From Bacillota bacterium (GTDB lineage: Bacteria > Bacillota > Clostridia > Acetivibrionales > DSM-1351), in assembly GCA_023460955.1 (NCBI GenBank), contig JAEWOH010000010.1, positions 1 to 64,000 of the forward strand: DNA of 64,000 nt. The letters run 5' to 3'. Below the pieces are notes generated by a model. That model was given only the letters and a program-made list of their open reading frames with translations. It did not search any database and had not been told where the DNA came from. The position numbers and the translations under genes were made by a program. This document shows positions 35,032 through 44,160 of the stretch, one piece after another; position 1 is the stretch's first letter, and every line of letters starts with the position of its first letter.

Positions 35032-35295
35032 ATGTATAATGACAAAACCTTGGTTTGCAAGGAATGTAGTGAGGAATTTATTTTTTCTGCAGGAGAGCAG
35101 GAGTTCTATGCTGAAAAAGGATTCCAGAATGAACCTACAAGATGCAAAGCATGTAGAAGTAAAAGAGATCATTCGACTAAGAAAGAGCTATATGATGCGG
35201 TATGTGCTGAGTGCGGGCAAACTACAAGGGTGCCCTTTAAGCCACATTTAGACAAGCCTGTTTTCTGTAGTAAATGTTACTCAAATAAAAAATAG
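35032..35295 (+). CDS. Double zinc-ribbon small protein
   Basis: 87 aa from the ATG at 35032, with GAGGGG upstream overlapping an in-frame GTG at 35017. It has two treble-clef-like zinc sites: CKECSEEF...CKACRSKR and CAECGQTTRVPFKP...CSKCY. Homologues are annotated only as zinc-ribbon-domain proteins; a role in RNA, ribosome or transcription binding is conceivable. Cytoplasmic and monocistronic, with a strong terminator behind it. Confidence 0.85.
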   Translation: MYNDKTLVCKECSEEFIFSAGEQEFYAEKGFQNEPTRCKACRSKRDHSTKKELYDAVCAECGQTTRVPFKPHLDKPVFCSKCYSNKK

Positions 35296-35332
35296 TCATT
35301 TAAACGGATAGATCATCAATAAATAAATATTT

Positions 35333-35365
35333 AAGTAGGCTGACACTAGTCAACCTACTTTTTTT
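35333..35365 (+). terminator. Terminator of the zinc-ribbon gene
   Basis: A stem of about 11 bp (near 35334-35344 with 35349-35359, one mismatch) followed by seven or more T. Confidence 0.85.
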
Positions 35366-35501
35366 ATGTTCTTTAGGAATGCTTACTAACATATAATTTA
35401 TTAACTAAAATGAGTATGATGTGAGAAAAAATACTAATATTATGTTTAGAATATATAGAATGGGTAATAATAAAAATAACTATTTAATTGAGTATAAAAA
35501 G

Positions 35502-35610
35502 TAATCCACAGGCTAAATTCCTTAAAAGAGCACTTATAAACAACGTTATTCACATTATCCACAGAAATCTATACACAAAACACATGTTTTGTTGAATAAA
35601 TGTGTAAAAC
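35502..35610. promoter_or_regulatory. Cluster of DnaA-box-like sequences
   Basis: TTATTCACA (35546-35554) and TTATCCACA (35555-35563) are perfect matches to the DnaA box TTATNCACA, placed head to tail with no gap. One-mismatch copies are TAATCCACA (35502-35510), CTATACACA (35569-35577) and, on the other strand, TGTGTAAAA near 35600. The cluster lies in a very AT-rich 425-bp gap (35366-35790) before hpf. The rest of that gap shows no ORF or clear RNA. Confidence 0.6.
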
Positions 35611-35790
35611 TCGTACATCTACTAGATAATTAATTATTTGGACTGTTATATAAAAATTTAGTTCAAATCATTTGAATAATTTTGAAGGATTTTGTCTATT
35701 ACATGTAGAAATATAAAACATAACAAGTACCAATATTTTTTATTGCTCAATTAATGGTTCGCACACAAAACTTGGAGAGGGGCTGTTATT

Positions 35791-36321
35791 ATGAAAATAA
35801 TCATTACAGGAAAAAATATTGATGTTACCGAAGGACTTAAGGAGAGGGTAACAAAAAAAATAAACAAACTTGATAAATTTTTTACCAGCGAAACTGAGGC
35901 ACATGTTACATTAAGTGTGCAGAGGACAAGACAGATTGTGGAGGTAACTATATCTTTTAACGGCATAGTATTCAGAGCCGAAGAATCAAACGAAGATATG
36001 TATTCTTCAATAGATAGAACTGTTGATCTACTTGAAAGACAGATCAGAAAGAACAAAACAAGATTGGAAAGAAGACTTCATGAACATGATTTCAGGTTTG
36101 ATAATGTAAAGTTTACTGAAGAGATTCCTGAAGAGAAGGATTTCAAGATTGTAAGATCAAAGAGATTTGCAGTTAAGCCTATGGACGTTGAAGAAGCAGT
36201 ATTACAGATGAATTTGCTTGGACATGAGTTCTTTATGTTTTTTAATGCAGATACTAAACAGGTAAATGTTGTTTACAAACGTAAAGACGGTAACTATGGG
36301 TTAATTGAGCCTGAATTCTAA
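35791..36321 (+). CDS. hpf: Ribosome hibernation promoting factor, long form
   Basis: 176 aa. The N-terminal S30AE domain (about 1-100, starting KIIITGKNIDVTEGLKERVTKKI) binds the 30S decoding region. After a short linker, the C-terminal dimerisation domain (about 118-176, VRSKRFAVKPMDVEEAVLQMNLLGHEFFMF) makes 100S ribosome dimers. Long HPF is typical of Firmicutes and works in stationary phase or stress. A GAGAGGGG site precedes the ATG. The unusual upstream region contains DnaA-box-like repeats. Confidence 0.95.
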   Translation: MKIIITGKNIDVTEGLKERVTKKINKLDKFFTSETEAHVTLSVQRTRQIVEVTISFNGIVFRAEESNEDMYSSIDRTVDLLERQIRKNKTRLERRLHEHDFRFDNVKFTEEIPEEKDFKIVRSKRFAVKPMDVEEAVLQMNLLGHEFFMFFNADTKQVNVVYKRKDGNYGLIEPEF

Positions 36322-36334
36322 TACTTGTTAAACA

Positions 36335-36377
36335 AAAAGCTCCTTTTCCGAAGATTAATTTTAGGAAAGGAGCTTTT
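36335..36377 (+). terminator. Terminator of hpf
   Basis: A stem of about 14 bp with one bulge (36335-36349 with 36364-36377), followed by ATATT. Confidence 0.75.
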
Positions 36378-36443
36378 ATATTGGTAAAAACCTTGGGAGA
36401 AAGAATTGTAATATTTTGGGGTAGGCTTTTAAGCTTACAGTAA

Positions 36444-36473
36444 TTGACTTTATATCTGCTAAAGTAATATAAT
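36444..36473 (+). promoter_or_regulatory. Promoter of the LTA-synthase-like gene
   Basis: TTGACT (36444-36449), an 18-bp spacer and TATAAT (36468-36473), about 50 bp before the start codon. Confidence 0.75.
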
Positions 36474-36522
36474 TACTACAACTTTGCTTTTAAATATGTT
36501 TTTCTGTGGGAGAAAATAAAAT

Positions 36523-38403
36523 ATGATGGCTAAAACTTCTTATGGTATCACAGTTGCACATAGAAGAAGCTTAAACAATGGGTTTGGTTTCTTGGGTTAC
36601 CTTGCTCAGGAATGGCTGTTTTTTTTAACGCTTGGTATGCTGCTTCTAAAATCAATAGTTTTGATGGGCTTTGTAAATAGCCGTAACCAATCACTTATTG
36701 ACATGTCCAGGGGTATAAAAAATATCACCTATATGTCCATATGTGTTGCTTTTCTTTTGATAGTTGTTTCTTTGAGCTTTCTAGCTAAAAACAAGGGAAG
36801 ACTATGGCTTTTACTTATAATCAATTTCTTATGTTCATTCTTGTTTTCCTTTGATGCGGTATATATCAGGGCAAGCGGGAATTTTCTATCTACTCAGCTT
36901 CTTAGGCAAACCGGAAATTTAAACAATCTCTGGGACAGCATATTTGCAATGTTCAGGCCATGTGACATAATTTTCTACTTCGATATACCAATTATTGCCG
37001 TGTTGCTGATTTTAACAAGAAAACTATATTACTCCTCCCCACTGTATACAAGTCTAAAAGTCAGGCTAATAGCATTTTTTACAATAGTTATTCTTTCGAT
37101 AGGATATATAACGGCAAACCATATAATTATTGATATTTACGGAAAAGACAAAAATGACTTTATATTTTACACCCATTGGAATCCGGCTCAAACAATAAGA
37201 AATACCTCGCCGATGGGTTATCATATATACGACAGTTATGTATTCTTTTCTGACTTCAGACCTTACAACATTTCAGATAAAGATAAGTCTGAGATACAAA
37301 GCTGGATAGACAGGAAAAATGAAAAGCTTCCCCCAAACAGTTATAAGGGTATTTATAAAGGGAAGAACCTACTGGTTCTGCAAGTAGAGTCGCTTGAGAA
37401 TTTTGTAATAGGAAATTCCGTAGATGGGCAGGAAATAACGCCCACACTAAATAAGCTTCTAAAAAACAGTATATATTTTGATAATTATTATACACAGATT
37501 AATGAAGGAACAAGTTCAGATGCGGATTTAATGACTAACACGTCAGTATTTCCTGTCAGAAAGGGCAGCACATTTTTCAGATTTCCTTACACCAAATACA
37601 ACTCCATGCCTGAAATCTTAGGAAAACATGGTTACAATACCAAAGCTATTCATCCTGATAACGGAGAATATTGGAACTGGATGGAAGCCCTTGATAATAT
37701 GGGCTTTCAGGAATGTATTGATTCAAAGAGCTTCAGCATGGATGAAGTAATCTTTCTCGGCTTAAGTGACGGTTCATTTTTCAGACAGGTGAAGGATAGA
37801 ATTATAAATCAGAAAGCTCCCTTTTACAATTTTATGGTTACTTTAACAAGCCATTCGCCTTTTGAGATGCCTACCAGGCACCAGAAACTAAAACTGGGTG
37901 AAAACCTGGCAGACACAAGACTGGGAGGTTATTTCCAAAGTATTAATTATACCGACAAGTGTATTGGCGAGTTCCTCGAAGAACTTGATAAGTCCGGGAC
38001 ATTGGATAATACTGTCCTTGTGATATATGGTGATCATGATTCTGTCCACAAATATTTTAATGACGAAATACAAGGAATTAAGCCCTCACAGCAATGGTGG
38101 CTGGAGAATGATAAGAAGATTCCATTGATTATATATACCAAGGGACAGCAACCGCAAACAATTCATACTACGGGAGGTCAAATAGATTTAATGCCGACAC
38201 TTCTGTACGCGTTGGGTATTGACGAAAAAGAATATGAATCTACAGTATTTGGAAGAAATCTCTTAAATACAAAAGAGGATTATGTTCTGCTTTCAAATGG
38301 GGAATTCAGGGGAAAAATTGATGAGAAAAAGAAGACCGACATGCTGATGGGGCTTGAATATGCAGATAAAGCCATAAGATCTGATTTTTTCAAAAACAGA
38401 TAA
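36523..38403 (+). CDS. LTA synthase/sulfatase-family membrane protein
   Basis: 626 aa. About five transmembrane helices (first 210 residues) anchor an extracellular sulfatase-fold domain, the plan of lipoteichoic acid synthase LtaS. Catalytic features are visible: VLQVESLENF (metal Glu), the nucleophile Thr near residue 330 in NEGTSSDAD, LTSHSPF and YGDHD. It would transfer glycerol phosphate from phosphatidylglycerol, or another phospho-group, to surface polymers or glycans. Two adjacent ATG codons are possible starts. It has its own promoter. Confidence 0.9.
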   Translation: MMAKTSYGITVAHRRSLNNGFGFLGYLAQEWLFFLTLGMLLLKSIVLMGFVNSRNQSLIDMSRGIKNITYMSICVAFLLIVVSLSFLAKNKGRLWLLLIINFLCSFLFSFDAVYIRASGNFLSTQLLRQTGNLNNLWDSIFAMFRPCDIIFYFDIPIIAVLLILTRKLYYSSPLYTSLKVRLIAFFTIVILSIGYITANHIIIDIYGKDKNDFIFYTHWNPAQTIRNTSPMGYHIYDSYVFFSDFRPYNISDKDKSEIQSWIDRKNEKLPPNSYKGIYKGKNLLVLQVESLENFVIGNSVDGQEITPTLNKLLKNSIYFDNYYTQINEGTSSDADLMTNTSVFPVRKGSTFFRFPYTKYNSMPEILGKHGYNTKAIHPDNGEYWNWMEALDNMGFQECIDSKSFSMDEVIFLGLSDGSFFRQVKDRIINQKAPFYNFMVTLTSHSPFEMPTRHQKLKLGENLADTRLGGYFQSINYTDKCIGEFLEELDKSGTLDNTVLVIYGDHDSVHKYFNDEIQGIKPSQQWWLENDKKIPLIIYTKGQQPQTIHTTGGQIDLMPTLLYALGIDEKEYESTVFGRNLLNTKEDYVLLSNGEFRGKIDEKKKTDMLMGLEYADKAIRSDFFKNR

Positions 38404-38451
38404 AGAATGAATAATCTGTAGTGAGGAAAAGAATATAAATAATATTTCAAT

Positions 38452-38500
38452 AATATCTAATATTAGACCAAAATATCTGATATAAGACCAAATATCTCAA
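38452..38500. repeat. Direct repeats before the shikimate-kinase-like gene
   Basis: Two 19-bp units (38452-38470 and 38472-38490) differ at two positions and share AATATCT and AGACCA; a third partial unit (AATATCT) follows at 38491. Confidence 0.7.
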
Positions 38501-38521
38501 ATATATATAAGGATGAGGATT

Positions 38522-39025
38522 TTGAAAAACATTGTATTGATAGGTATGCCAAGTGCCGGGAAAAGCACTGTTGGAGTAATAATTGCCAAAAACCTGGGGA
38601 TGTCCTTTGTTGATACCGACGTTCTGATTCAAACTCAACAGGGAAAGCTGCTTCAGCAGATAATTGATTCAGAAGGCACAGATGCATTCCTGGAGAAGGA
38701 AGAGAATGCAATTCTGTCTCTGGAATGTACTAATACAGTAATTGCTACCGGCGGAAGTGCGGTATACAGCAAGAAAGCTATGGAAAAACTTAAGAGAAAT
38801 GGAGTTGTCATATATCTTTACATTACAATGGATACTGTTACTGCCAGACTTAGAAATCTAAAGACCAGAGGTGTGGTTCTGGGACAGGGCCAAACACTTG
38901 AAGACATATTTAAGGAACGTACACCTCTATATGATAAATATTCCGATATAAAGCTTGACTGCTCTAAAAACTCTTTAGAGAACACTCTGGAGGCAATTCA
39001 TGTCAAGCTGGCTTCCTTGAAATAA
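38522..39025 (+). CDS. Shikimate-kinase-like P-loop kinase
   Basis: 167 aa if started at TTG 38522 (AAGGA with 8-nt spacer); an ATG at 38513 gives 170 aa but overlaps the ribosome site. Walker A GMPSAGKST and the metal DTD (31-33) match shikimate kinases, and ERTPLY near the C-terminus is kept. Yet the shikimate-contacting Arg of the GEE-FR motif is Leu57 (EGTDAFLEKE), the GGG loop is GGS (77-79), and the lid RPLL is absent (TRGVVLGQG). So the phosphoryl acceptor may not be shikimate. No aromatic-pathway genes lie nearby. Confidence 0.8.
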   Translation: MKNIVLIGMPSAGKSTVGVIIAKNLGMSFVDTDVLIQTQQGKLLQQIIDSEGTDAFLEKEENAILSLECTNTVIATGGSAVYSKKAMEKLKRNGVVIYLYITMDTVTARLRNLKTRGVVLGQGQTLEDIFKERTPLYDKYSDIKLDCSKNSLENTLEAIHVKLASLK

Positions 39026-39046
39026 AGCTAAAAATGAAATATAATA

Positions 39047-39083
39047 AAAGAACAACTAAGGAGCTTGGTTGTTCTTTCTTTTT
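39047..39083 (+). terminator. Terminator after the shikimate-kinase-like gene
   Basis: A perfect 10-bp stem (39047-39056 with 39068-39077) followed by TTTCTTTTT. Confidence 0.85.
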
Positions 39084-39127
39084 AAGCTCAAATGATATAA
39101 AACACACCTAAAGGAATGGAGTTAAGA

Positions 39128-41452
39128 ATGGATTTATTAAACGGGTTGAATAAGGAACAAAAGGCTGCAGTACTTCACAATGAAGGCCCTCTTCTTATTT
39201 TGGCAGGTGCAGGCTCTGGCAAAACCAGAGTTCTTACTAACAGAATAGCATATTTAATAAAAGAACAAGACGTATTCCCTTCAAATATATTGGCAATAAC
39301 TTTTACAAATAAAGCGGCTCGTGAGATGAGAGAAAGGATTGACAGTCTCATAGGGGATTTGAGTAATGATATGTGGGTTGGTACTTTTCACTCAATTTGC
39401 ATAAGGATATTGAGAAGAGATATAGAAAAGCTTGGTTTTGATAGAAGCTTTGTAATCTATGACACACAGGACCAACAGGTAGTAATTAAGGAATGTATTA
39501 AAGAACTTAATATAAACGATAAGAATTTTCCTCCCAAATCTGTTCTTGAAAATATCGGAAAGCAGAAAAATGAGCTTATTGATGCTGCTCATTTTGAAAA
39601 ACTCTATGCATCTGATTTCCGTATGGGTAAAATAGCAAAGCTCTATTCTCTTTATCAAAAAAAGCTGAAAAATAATAATGCTCTTGATTTTGATGATATT
39701 ATAATGTACACCATTAAGCTGTTTGTAGAAAATCCTGAGATATTAAATTATTATCAGAAGAAATTTAGATATATACTCGTTGACGAGTATCAGGATACAA
39801 ATACTGCACAGTATATGCTGGTAAGAAAGTTATCGGAGGCACATGGAAATCTCTGTGTTGTAGGTGATGACGACCAGGGGATATATAGCTGGAGAGGAGC
39901 AAACATCCGTAATATCCTTGACTTTGAAAAAGACTTCAAAGGCTGTAAGACAGTGAAGCTGGAACAAAATTACAGATCAACTCAAATTATTCTTGATGCC
40001 GCCAACCATGTGATCAGGAATAATACCGGAAGAAAATGTAAGAGTCTATGGACTGATAATGAGGGCGGCAACAAAATAGTGATGTGTGAAAATGACAATG
40101 AGCATGAGGAAGCTTTGTATGCAGCTCGTGAAATCCAACGGCTGATTAAGGAAGAAAACAGGAAGTTTAAGGATTTTGCCGTACTATACAGAATTAACGC
40201 CCAGTCTCGCGTACTTGAAGAAATGTTCATGAGAGAGGGTCTTCCATATAAAATTGTCGGAGGACAGAAGTTCTATGACAGAAAAGAAATCAAAGATATT
40301 ATTGCATACCTGAGACTAATACAAAATCCAACTGATAACGTAAGCCTTAAAAGAATAATAAATGTTCCAAAGCGCGGGATAGGTGATGCTACACTGGATT
40401 TAGCCGAAGGTTTGGCTTTTGAAAGCGGAGTTTCCATCTTTACTATCATATCAAATGCAGAGGAATGTCCTTCTTTAAAACGAGCTGCAAATAAGCTGGG
40501 CAACTTCTCTACAATGATTTTGAAACTAAGAACCATGAAGGAAAATATGGGCATTGCCCAGCTGCTTGAGATGGTAGTAGAGGACACGGGGGTTCTGAGA
40601 GAATACGAGATAGAAAACACTGTAGAAGCACAATCAAGAATTGAAAACATAAAAGAATTGAAGTCTGTTGCCATGGAATTTGAAAAACAGTATGAAGACA
40701 ACAGTCTCGAAGAATTCCTGGCACATATTTCACTTGTTTCCGATTTGGACAACCTTGAAGAGGAACAGGACTATGTGGTATTAATGACAATGCACAGTGC
40801 AAAAGGACTTGAATTCCCTATTGTCTTCATTCCGGGTATGGAAGAGGGCGTTTTTCCGGGCTACAGAGCAATAACGGAAGGGCCTGAGCAACTTGAGGAG
40901 GAGCGAAGATTATGCTATGTGGGTATAACAAGGGCAAGAGAGAAGCTTTACCTTTCAAACGCCCGGTTCAGAACCCTTTTTGGTAATTCGAGCTATAATA
41001 AACCCTCCAGGTTTCTTCAGGAAATACCTGAGGAATTGGTTGAATACCCCTTTGGTTCCTCAAGAAGCACTTCCAGACAATCGGGAGAGAATATTGGATG
41101 GAATAAGGGTACACAGGGTTCGTCGCTTCCATGGGAAAGCAAGCCTGCAACGCCAAACACCGCAGGAAAAACAACTGGTTCCTTAAAGGAACTGCTGAAC
41201 TCAAATCTAGTGTCTCGTGGCTTTGGCGGTAACCCAGCTTCGTCAGGTTCGGGTTTCGCAACAGGTAAATCGGTTTCATATTCAGGTTCGGCAGATTTTA
41301 GCACAGGTGAAAAAGTTGAACATAAAAAATTCGGAAAAGGAACTGTTACTAAGGTCACAGCTGATAACGGCGACCAGATGCTTGAAATACAGTTTGATGG
41401 AGCCGGCATGAAGAGGTTAATGGCTTCTATGGCAAACCTGAAAAGAATATAG
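39128..41452 (+). CDS. pcrA: UvrD/PcrA-type 3'-5' DNA helicase
   Basis: 774 aa from the ATG at 39128, with GGAG (39118-39121) 6 nt upstream; the in-frame ATG at 39116 overlaps that site. All SF1A motifs are present: Walker A GAGSGKT, TFTNKAAREM, the Walker B DEYQDTN, GDDDQGIYSWRGA, QNYRST, TMHSAKGLEFP and VGITRAREKLYL. A Ser/Gly-rich linker leads to the C-terminal Tudor-like RNA-polymerase-binding segment (GEKVEHKKFGKGTVTKV), as in Bacillus PcrA. Essential helicase for repair, replication restart and transcription conflicts. Confidence 0.95.
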   Translation: MDLLNGLNKEQKAAVLHNEGPLLILAGAGSGKTRVLTNRIAYLIKEQDVFPSNILAITFTNKAAREMRERIDSLIGDLSNDMWVGTFHSICIRILRRDIEKLGFDRSFVIYDTQDQQVVIKECIKELNINDKNFPPKSVLENIGKQKNELIDAAHFEKLYASDFRMGKIAKLYSLYQKKLKNNNALDFDDIIMYTIKLFVENPEILNYYQKKFRYILVDEYQDTNTAQYMLVRKLSEAHGNLCVVGDDDQGIYSWRGANIRNILDFEKDFKGCKTVKLEQNYRSTQIILDAANHVIRNNTGRKCKSLWTDNEGGNKIVMCENDNEHEEALYAAREIQRLIKEENRKFKDFAVLYRINAQSRVLEEMFMREGLPYKIVGGQKFYDRKEIKDIIAYLRLIQNPTDNVSLKRIINVPKRGIGDATLDLAEGLAFESGVSIFTIISNAEECPSLKRAANKLGNFSTMILKLRTMKENMGIAQLLEMVVEDTGVLREYEIENTVEAQSRIENIKELKSVAMEFEKQYEDNSLEEFLAHISLVSDLDNLEEEQDYVVLMTMHSAKGLEFPIVFIPGMEEGVFPGYRAITEGPEQLEEERRLCYVGITRAREKLYLSNARFRTLFGNSSYNKPSRFLQEIPEELVEYPFGSSRSTSRQSGENIGWNKGTQGSSLPWESKPATPNTAGKTTGSLKELLNSNLVSRGFGGNPASSGSGFATGKSVSYSGSADFSTGEKVEHKKFGKGTVTKVTADNGDQMLEIQFDGAGMKRLMASMANLKRI

Positions 41453-41471
41453 TCATTGGAATGGGGTAAAT

Positions 41472-43802
41472 ATGAAGTTTACAGATGGATTTTGGCTGAA
41501 AAAGCAGGGTGTAAATATTTTTTCTCCAGCAGAGGTAAGAGATTACTCTATTACTGAAAATTCAGTTATATTGTATGCGCCTGTTACAAAGATTGTACAC
41601 AGGGGTCAGACACTGCAAGGGCCATTGTTGACAATTGAAATAAGTTCTCCTTGCAATGATGTAATCAGAGTAGTAGCTCAGCATTTTATACAGAGGAGTA
41701 AAGGGCCGGAATTTGAACTTAATACTGATCCTGTCTTTCTTCCCATTATTACAGACGTAGAAGCAGAAATAGTTATGAGTAGCGGAAGTACCTCGGTAAG
41801 GATAGACAAGAGGAATTTTTCCCTGAGCTTTTACTACCGGGACAGACTGCTTACAAAAAGCGGAGCAGGACAGCTGGCTTATATTACTGTTGAAAATACT
41901 TCCGAAAATACTGGGGCATACATGAGGGAACAGCTGGATCTTTCAGTTGGAGAATGCGTATATGGCTTAGGAGAACGTTTCTCAGCATTTGTAAAAAACG
42001 GTCAGAGCATAGATATATGGAACGAAGATGGGGGTACTTCTTCAGAACAGGCATATAAGAATATCCCTTTTTATGTTACAAACAGGGGTTACGGTGTATT
42101 TGTAAATCATACCGAAAAGGTCTCCTTTGAAGTGGCTTCAGAAGCTGTATCAAGAGTTCAGTTCAGTAAACCGGGAGAAAAGTTGGATTATTTTGTACTT
42201 GGTGGGCTTGATTTGAAGGAGGTAATTCAAAATTACACCAAGCTGACAGGCAAACCCGCTTTGCCGCCTGCCTGGTCTTTCGGACTATGGCTTACAACCT
42301 CTTTTACCACAAATTATGATGAAAATACAGTTTCCTCCTTCGTTGATGGTATGGCACAAAGGGACATACCGTTAAGAGTATTTCATTTCGACTGCTTTTG
42401 GATGAAAGAATATGAGTGGTGCAATTTTCAATGGGACGAGGACGTATTCCCGAACCCTAAAGCCATGCTTAAAAGGCTTAAGCAAAAGGGCTTGAAGATA
42501 TGTGTATGGATTAATCCTTACATAGCTCAAAGGTCCTCATTATTTGCTGAAGCCGCTGAAAAGGGCTACCTGATTAAGCTTAAGGACGGACAAACCTGGC
42601 AGTGGGATTTATGGCAGCCCGGTATGGGAATAGTGGACTTTACAAACCCGGAGGCCTGCAAATGGTATGCAGATAAGCTTAACTCGTTGATAGAAATGGG
42701 AGTTGACTGTTTTAAAACCGACTTCGGTGAACGAATACCTACGGCAAATGTTGTGTATCACAATGGAGCCGATCCTATTAAAATGCACAATTACTATACT
42801 TATTTATATAACAAGGTTGTTTATGAGGTGTTGGTTAAAAGGCTGGGAAAAGAAGAAGCAATATTGTTTGCCAGAAGTGCTACCACCGGATCACAGCAAT
42901 TTCCCGTACATTGGGGTGGCGACTGTGTCTCTAGATATGAGTCAATGGCTGAAAGCCTTAGGGGAGGATTATCTTTATGCATGTCGGGCTTCGGTTTCTG
43001 GAGCCATGATATAAGTGGTTTTGAAAATACTGCGTCACCGGATTTATATAAAAGGTGGGCAGCCTTTGGTCTGCTATCTACTCACAGCAGGTTGCACGGA
43101 AGCAGTTCATACAGAGTTCCATGGTTGTTTGATGAAGAGGCTGTTGAAGTCTTACGCTATTTTAGCAAGCTTAAATGCTCCATAATGCCTTATTTATACA
43201 GCACTGCCTGCAATACGGCTGAGACCGGCCTGCCAACCATGCGTTCAATGGTTATGGAGTTCTTTGGCGACAGAGCCTGTGATTACCTTGATACCCAGTA
43301 TATGCTTGGAGAAGCATTGTTGGTTGCTCCGGTATTCAGAGCTGATGGAAATGTGGAATACTATTTACCCAAGGGAAACTGGACCAACTTTATAGATAAC
43401 CGGCAGTTGATCGGTGGCTGCTGGCAGTACGAAAAGCATGATTTTATGAGTATTCCACTTATGGTTAGGCCAAATTCCATAATAGCTGTTGGAAGTAATA
43501 ACAATGTACCAGATTATGATTATCTTGAAGGAACTACCTTTCATATATTTGAACTTTCCGACCAGGAGCCTGCAACTGCAATCGTTTATACAATAGAAGG
43601 AAGGGCAAAAGGATATATAGAGGCATACAGAAATGGAGAGCTGGTCACTATTAAGGCGAAAGGTCTTAAGAATTTTCAAGTGCTGATGAGAAATGTTAAC
43701 AGTATATGTGACCTTAAGGGGGCTGCCTTCGAATCGGATACATTGGGCTCAAAACTTGTGCCTAAAGAGGGCTCGGAGGAAATTATATTCAAGTTGGCAT
43801 AG
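41472..43802 (+). CDS. yicI: Alpha-xylosidase, glycoside hydrolase family 31 (YicI-like)
   Basis: 776 aa, the same length class as E. coli YicI. An N-terminal beta domain precedes the TIM barrel. The nucleophile is D417 in FKTDFGERIP and the acid/base is D484 in HWGGDC; both motifs match YicI exactly in context. It removes alpha-1,6-xylose from xyloglucan oligosaccharides or isoprimeverose, which suits a plant-polymer degrader. No signal peptide, so it acts on imported oligosaccharides. It follows pcrA after 19 nt with GGAATGGGG, and ends in a large terminator. Confidence 0.93.
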   Translation: MKFTDGFWLKKQGVNIFSPAEVRDYSITENSVILYAPVTKIVHRGQTLQGPLLTIEISSPCNDVIRVVAQHFIQRSKGPEFELNTDPVFLPIITDVEAEIVMSSGSTSVRIDKRNFSLSFYYRDRLLTKSGAGQLAYITVENTSENTGAYMREQLDLSVGECVYGLGERFSAFVKNGQSIDIWNEDGGTSSEQAYKNIPFYVTNRGYGVFVNHTEKVSFEVASEAVSRVQFSKPGEKLDYFVLGGLDLKEVIQNYTKLTGKPALPPAWSFGLWLTTSFTTNYDENTVSSFVDGMAQRDIPLRVFHFDCFWMKEYEWCNFQWDEDVFPNPKAMLKRLKQKGLKICVWINPYIAQRSSLFAEAAEKGYLIKLKDGQTWQWDLWQPGMGIVDFTNPEACKWYADKLNSLIEMGVDCFKTDFGERIPTANVVYHNGADPIKMHNYYTYLYNKVVYEVLVKRLGKEEAILFARSATTGSQQFPVHWGGDCVSRYESMAESLRGGLSLCMSGFGFWSHDISGFENTASPDLYKRWAAFGLLSTHSRLHGSSSYRVPWLFDEEAVEVLRYFSKLKCSIMPYLYSTACNTAETGLPTMRSMVMEFFGDRACDYLDTQYMLGEALLVAPVFRADGNVEYYLPKGNWTNFIDNRQLIGGCWQYEKHDFMSIPLMVRPNSIIAVGSNNNVPDYDYLEGTTFHIFELSDQEPATAIVYTIEGRAKGYIEAYRNGELVTIKAKGLKNFQVLMRNVNSICDLKGAAFESDTLGSKLVPKEGSEEIIFKLA

Positions 43803-43830
43803 TCCTTATAAATAAAGAAATAAACTTGAT

Positions 43831-43892
43831 AGCCGCCACTGCGGACTATACCCTGTTAAGAAGACAGGGTGTAAGTCATCGGCGGCTTTTTT
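43831..43892 (+). terminator. Large two-tier terminator after yicI
   Basis: The outer stem AGCCGCC/GGCGGCT closes the structure; an inner stem of about 13 bp with one bulge carries ACCCTGT/ACAGGGT with a 7-nt loop. A run of six T follows. Confidence 0.85.
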
Positions 43893-43922
43893 ATGTTTTA
43901 ATACACTTTAAATTATTACCTA

Positions 43923-43951
43923 TTGACTGATATAATAAAATAAATTATAAT
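43923..43951 (+). promoter_or_regulatory. Promoter of the his operon
   Basis: TTGACT (43923-43928), a 17-bp spacer and TATAAT (43946-43951). Predicted start near 43958, leaving a leader of about 200 nt before hisZ. The leader holds a long dyad with arms 43981-43991 and 44038-44053 (CGCTTTACCAT with ATGGTTT...AAAGCG). I see no T-box core and no clear terminator in it. Confidence 0.8.
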
Positions 43952-44160
43952 AATTGTAATTTATTGATTTACCAGTTTAACGCTTTACCATAATAAAGTT
44001 AATGGACTATTATTAATGGTTTAACAATTATAGCTGAATGGTTTATCAAAGCGCAACGAAGTTACATTTTTAGTTTAATATGTTTTTTAATCAACACAAA
44101 ACCATCAAATACCTATTAAAGCCCGGTATGGATTAATTTTAAAATTCGAGTGAGGTAGCT

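Noticed and set aside
35366..35790. Chromosomal replication origin
   Set aside because: DnaA-box-like sites are present but there is no dnaA, dnaN, recF or gyrase gene in the window.
40273..41409. Reverse-strand open frames within pcrA
   Set aside because: Ser-rich antisense translations of a conserved helicase gene, without start signals or family likeness.
43831..43892. Resemblance of the sequence after yicI to cobalamin-riboswitch words (GCCACTG, GTAAGTC)
   Set aside because: It is only about 60 nt, lies at the 3' end of yicI, lacks the B12 box and ends in a U run; a two-tier terminator explains it.
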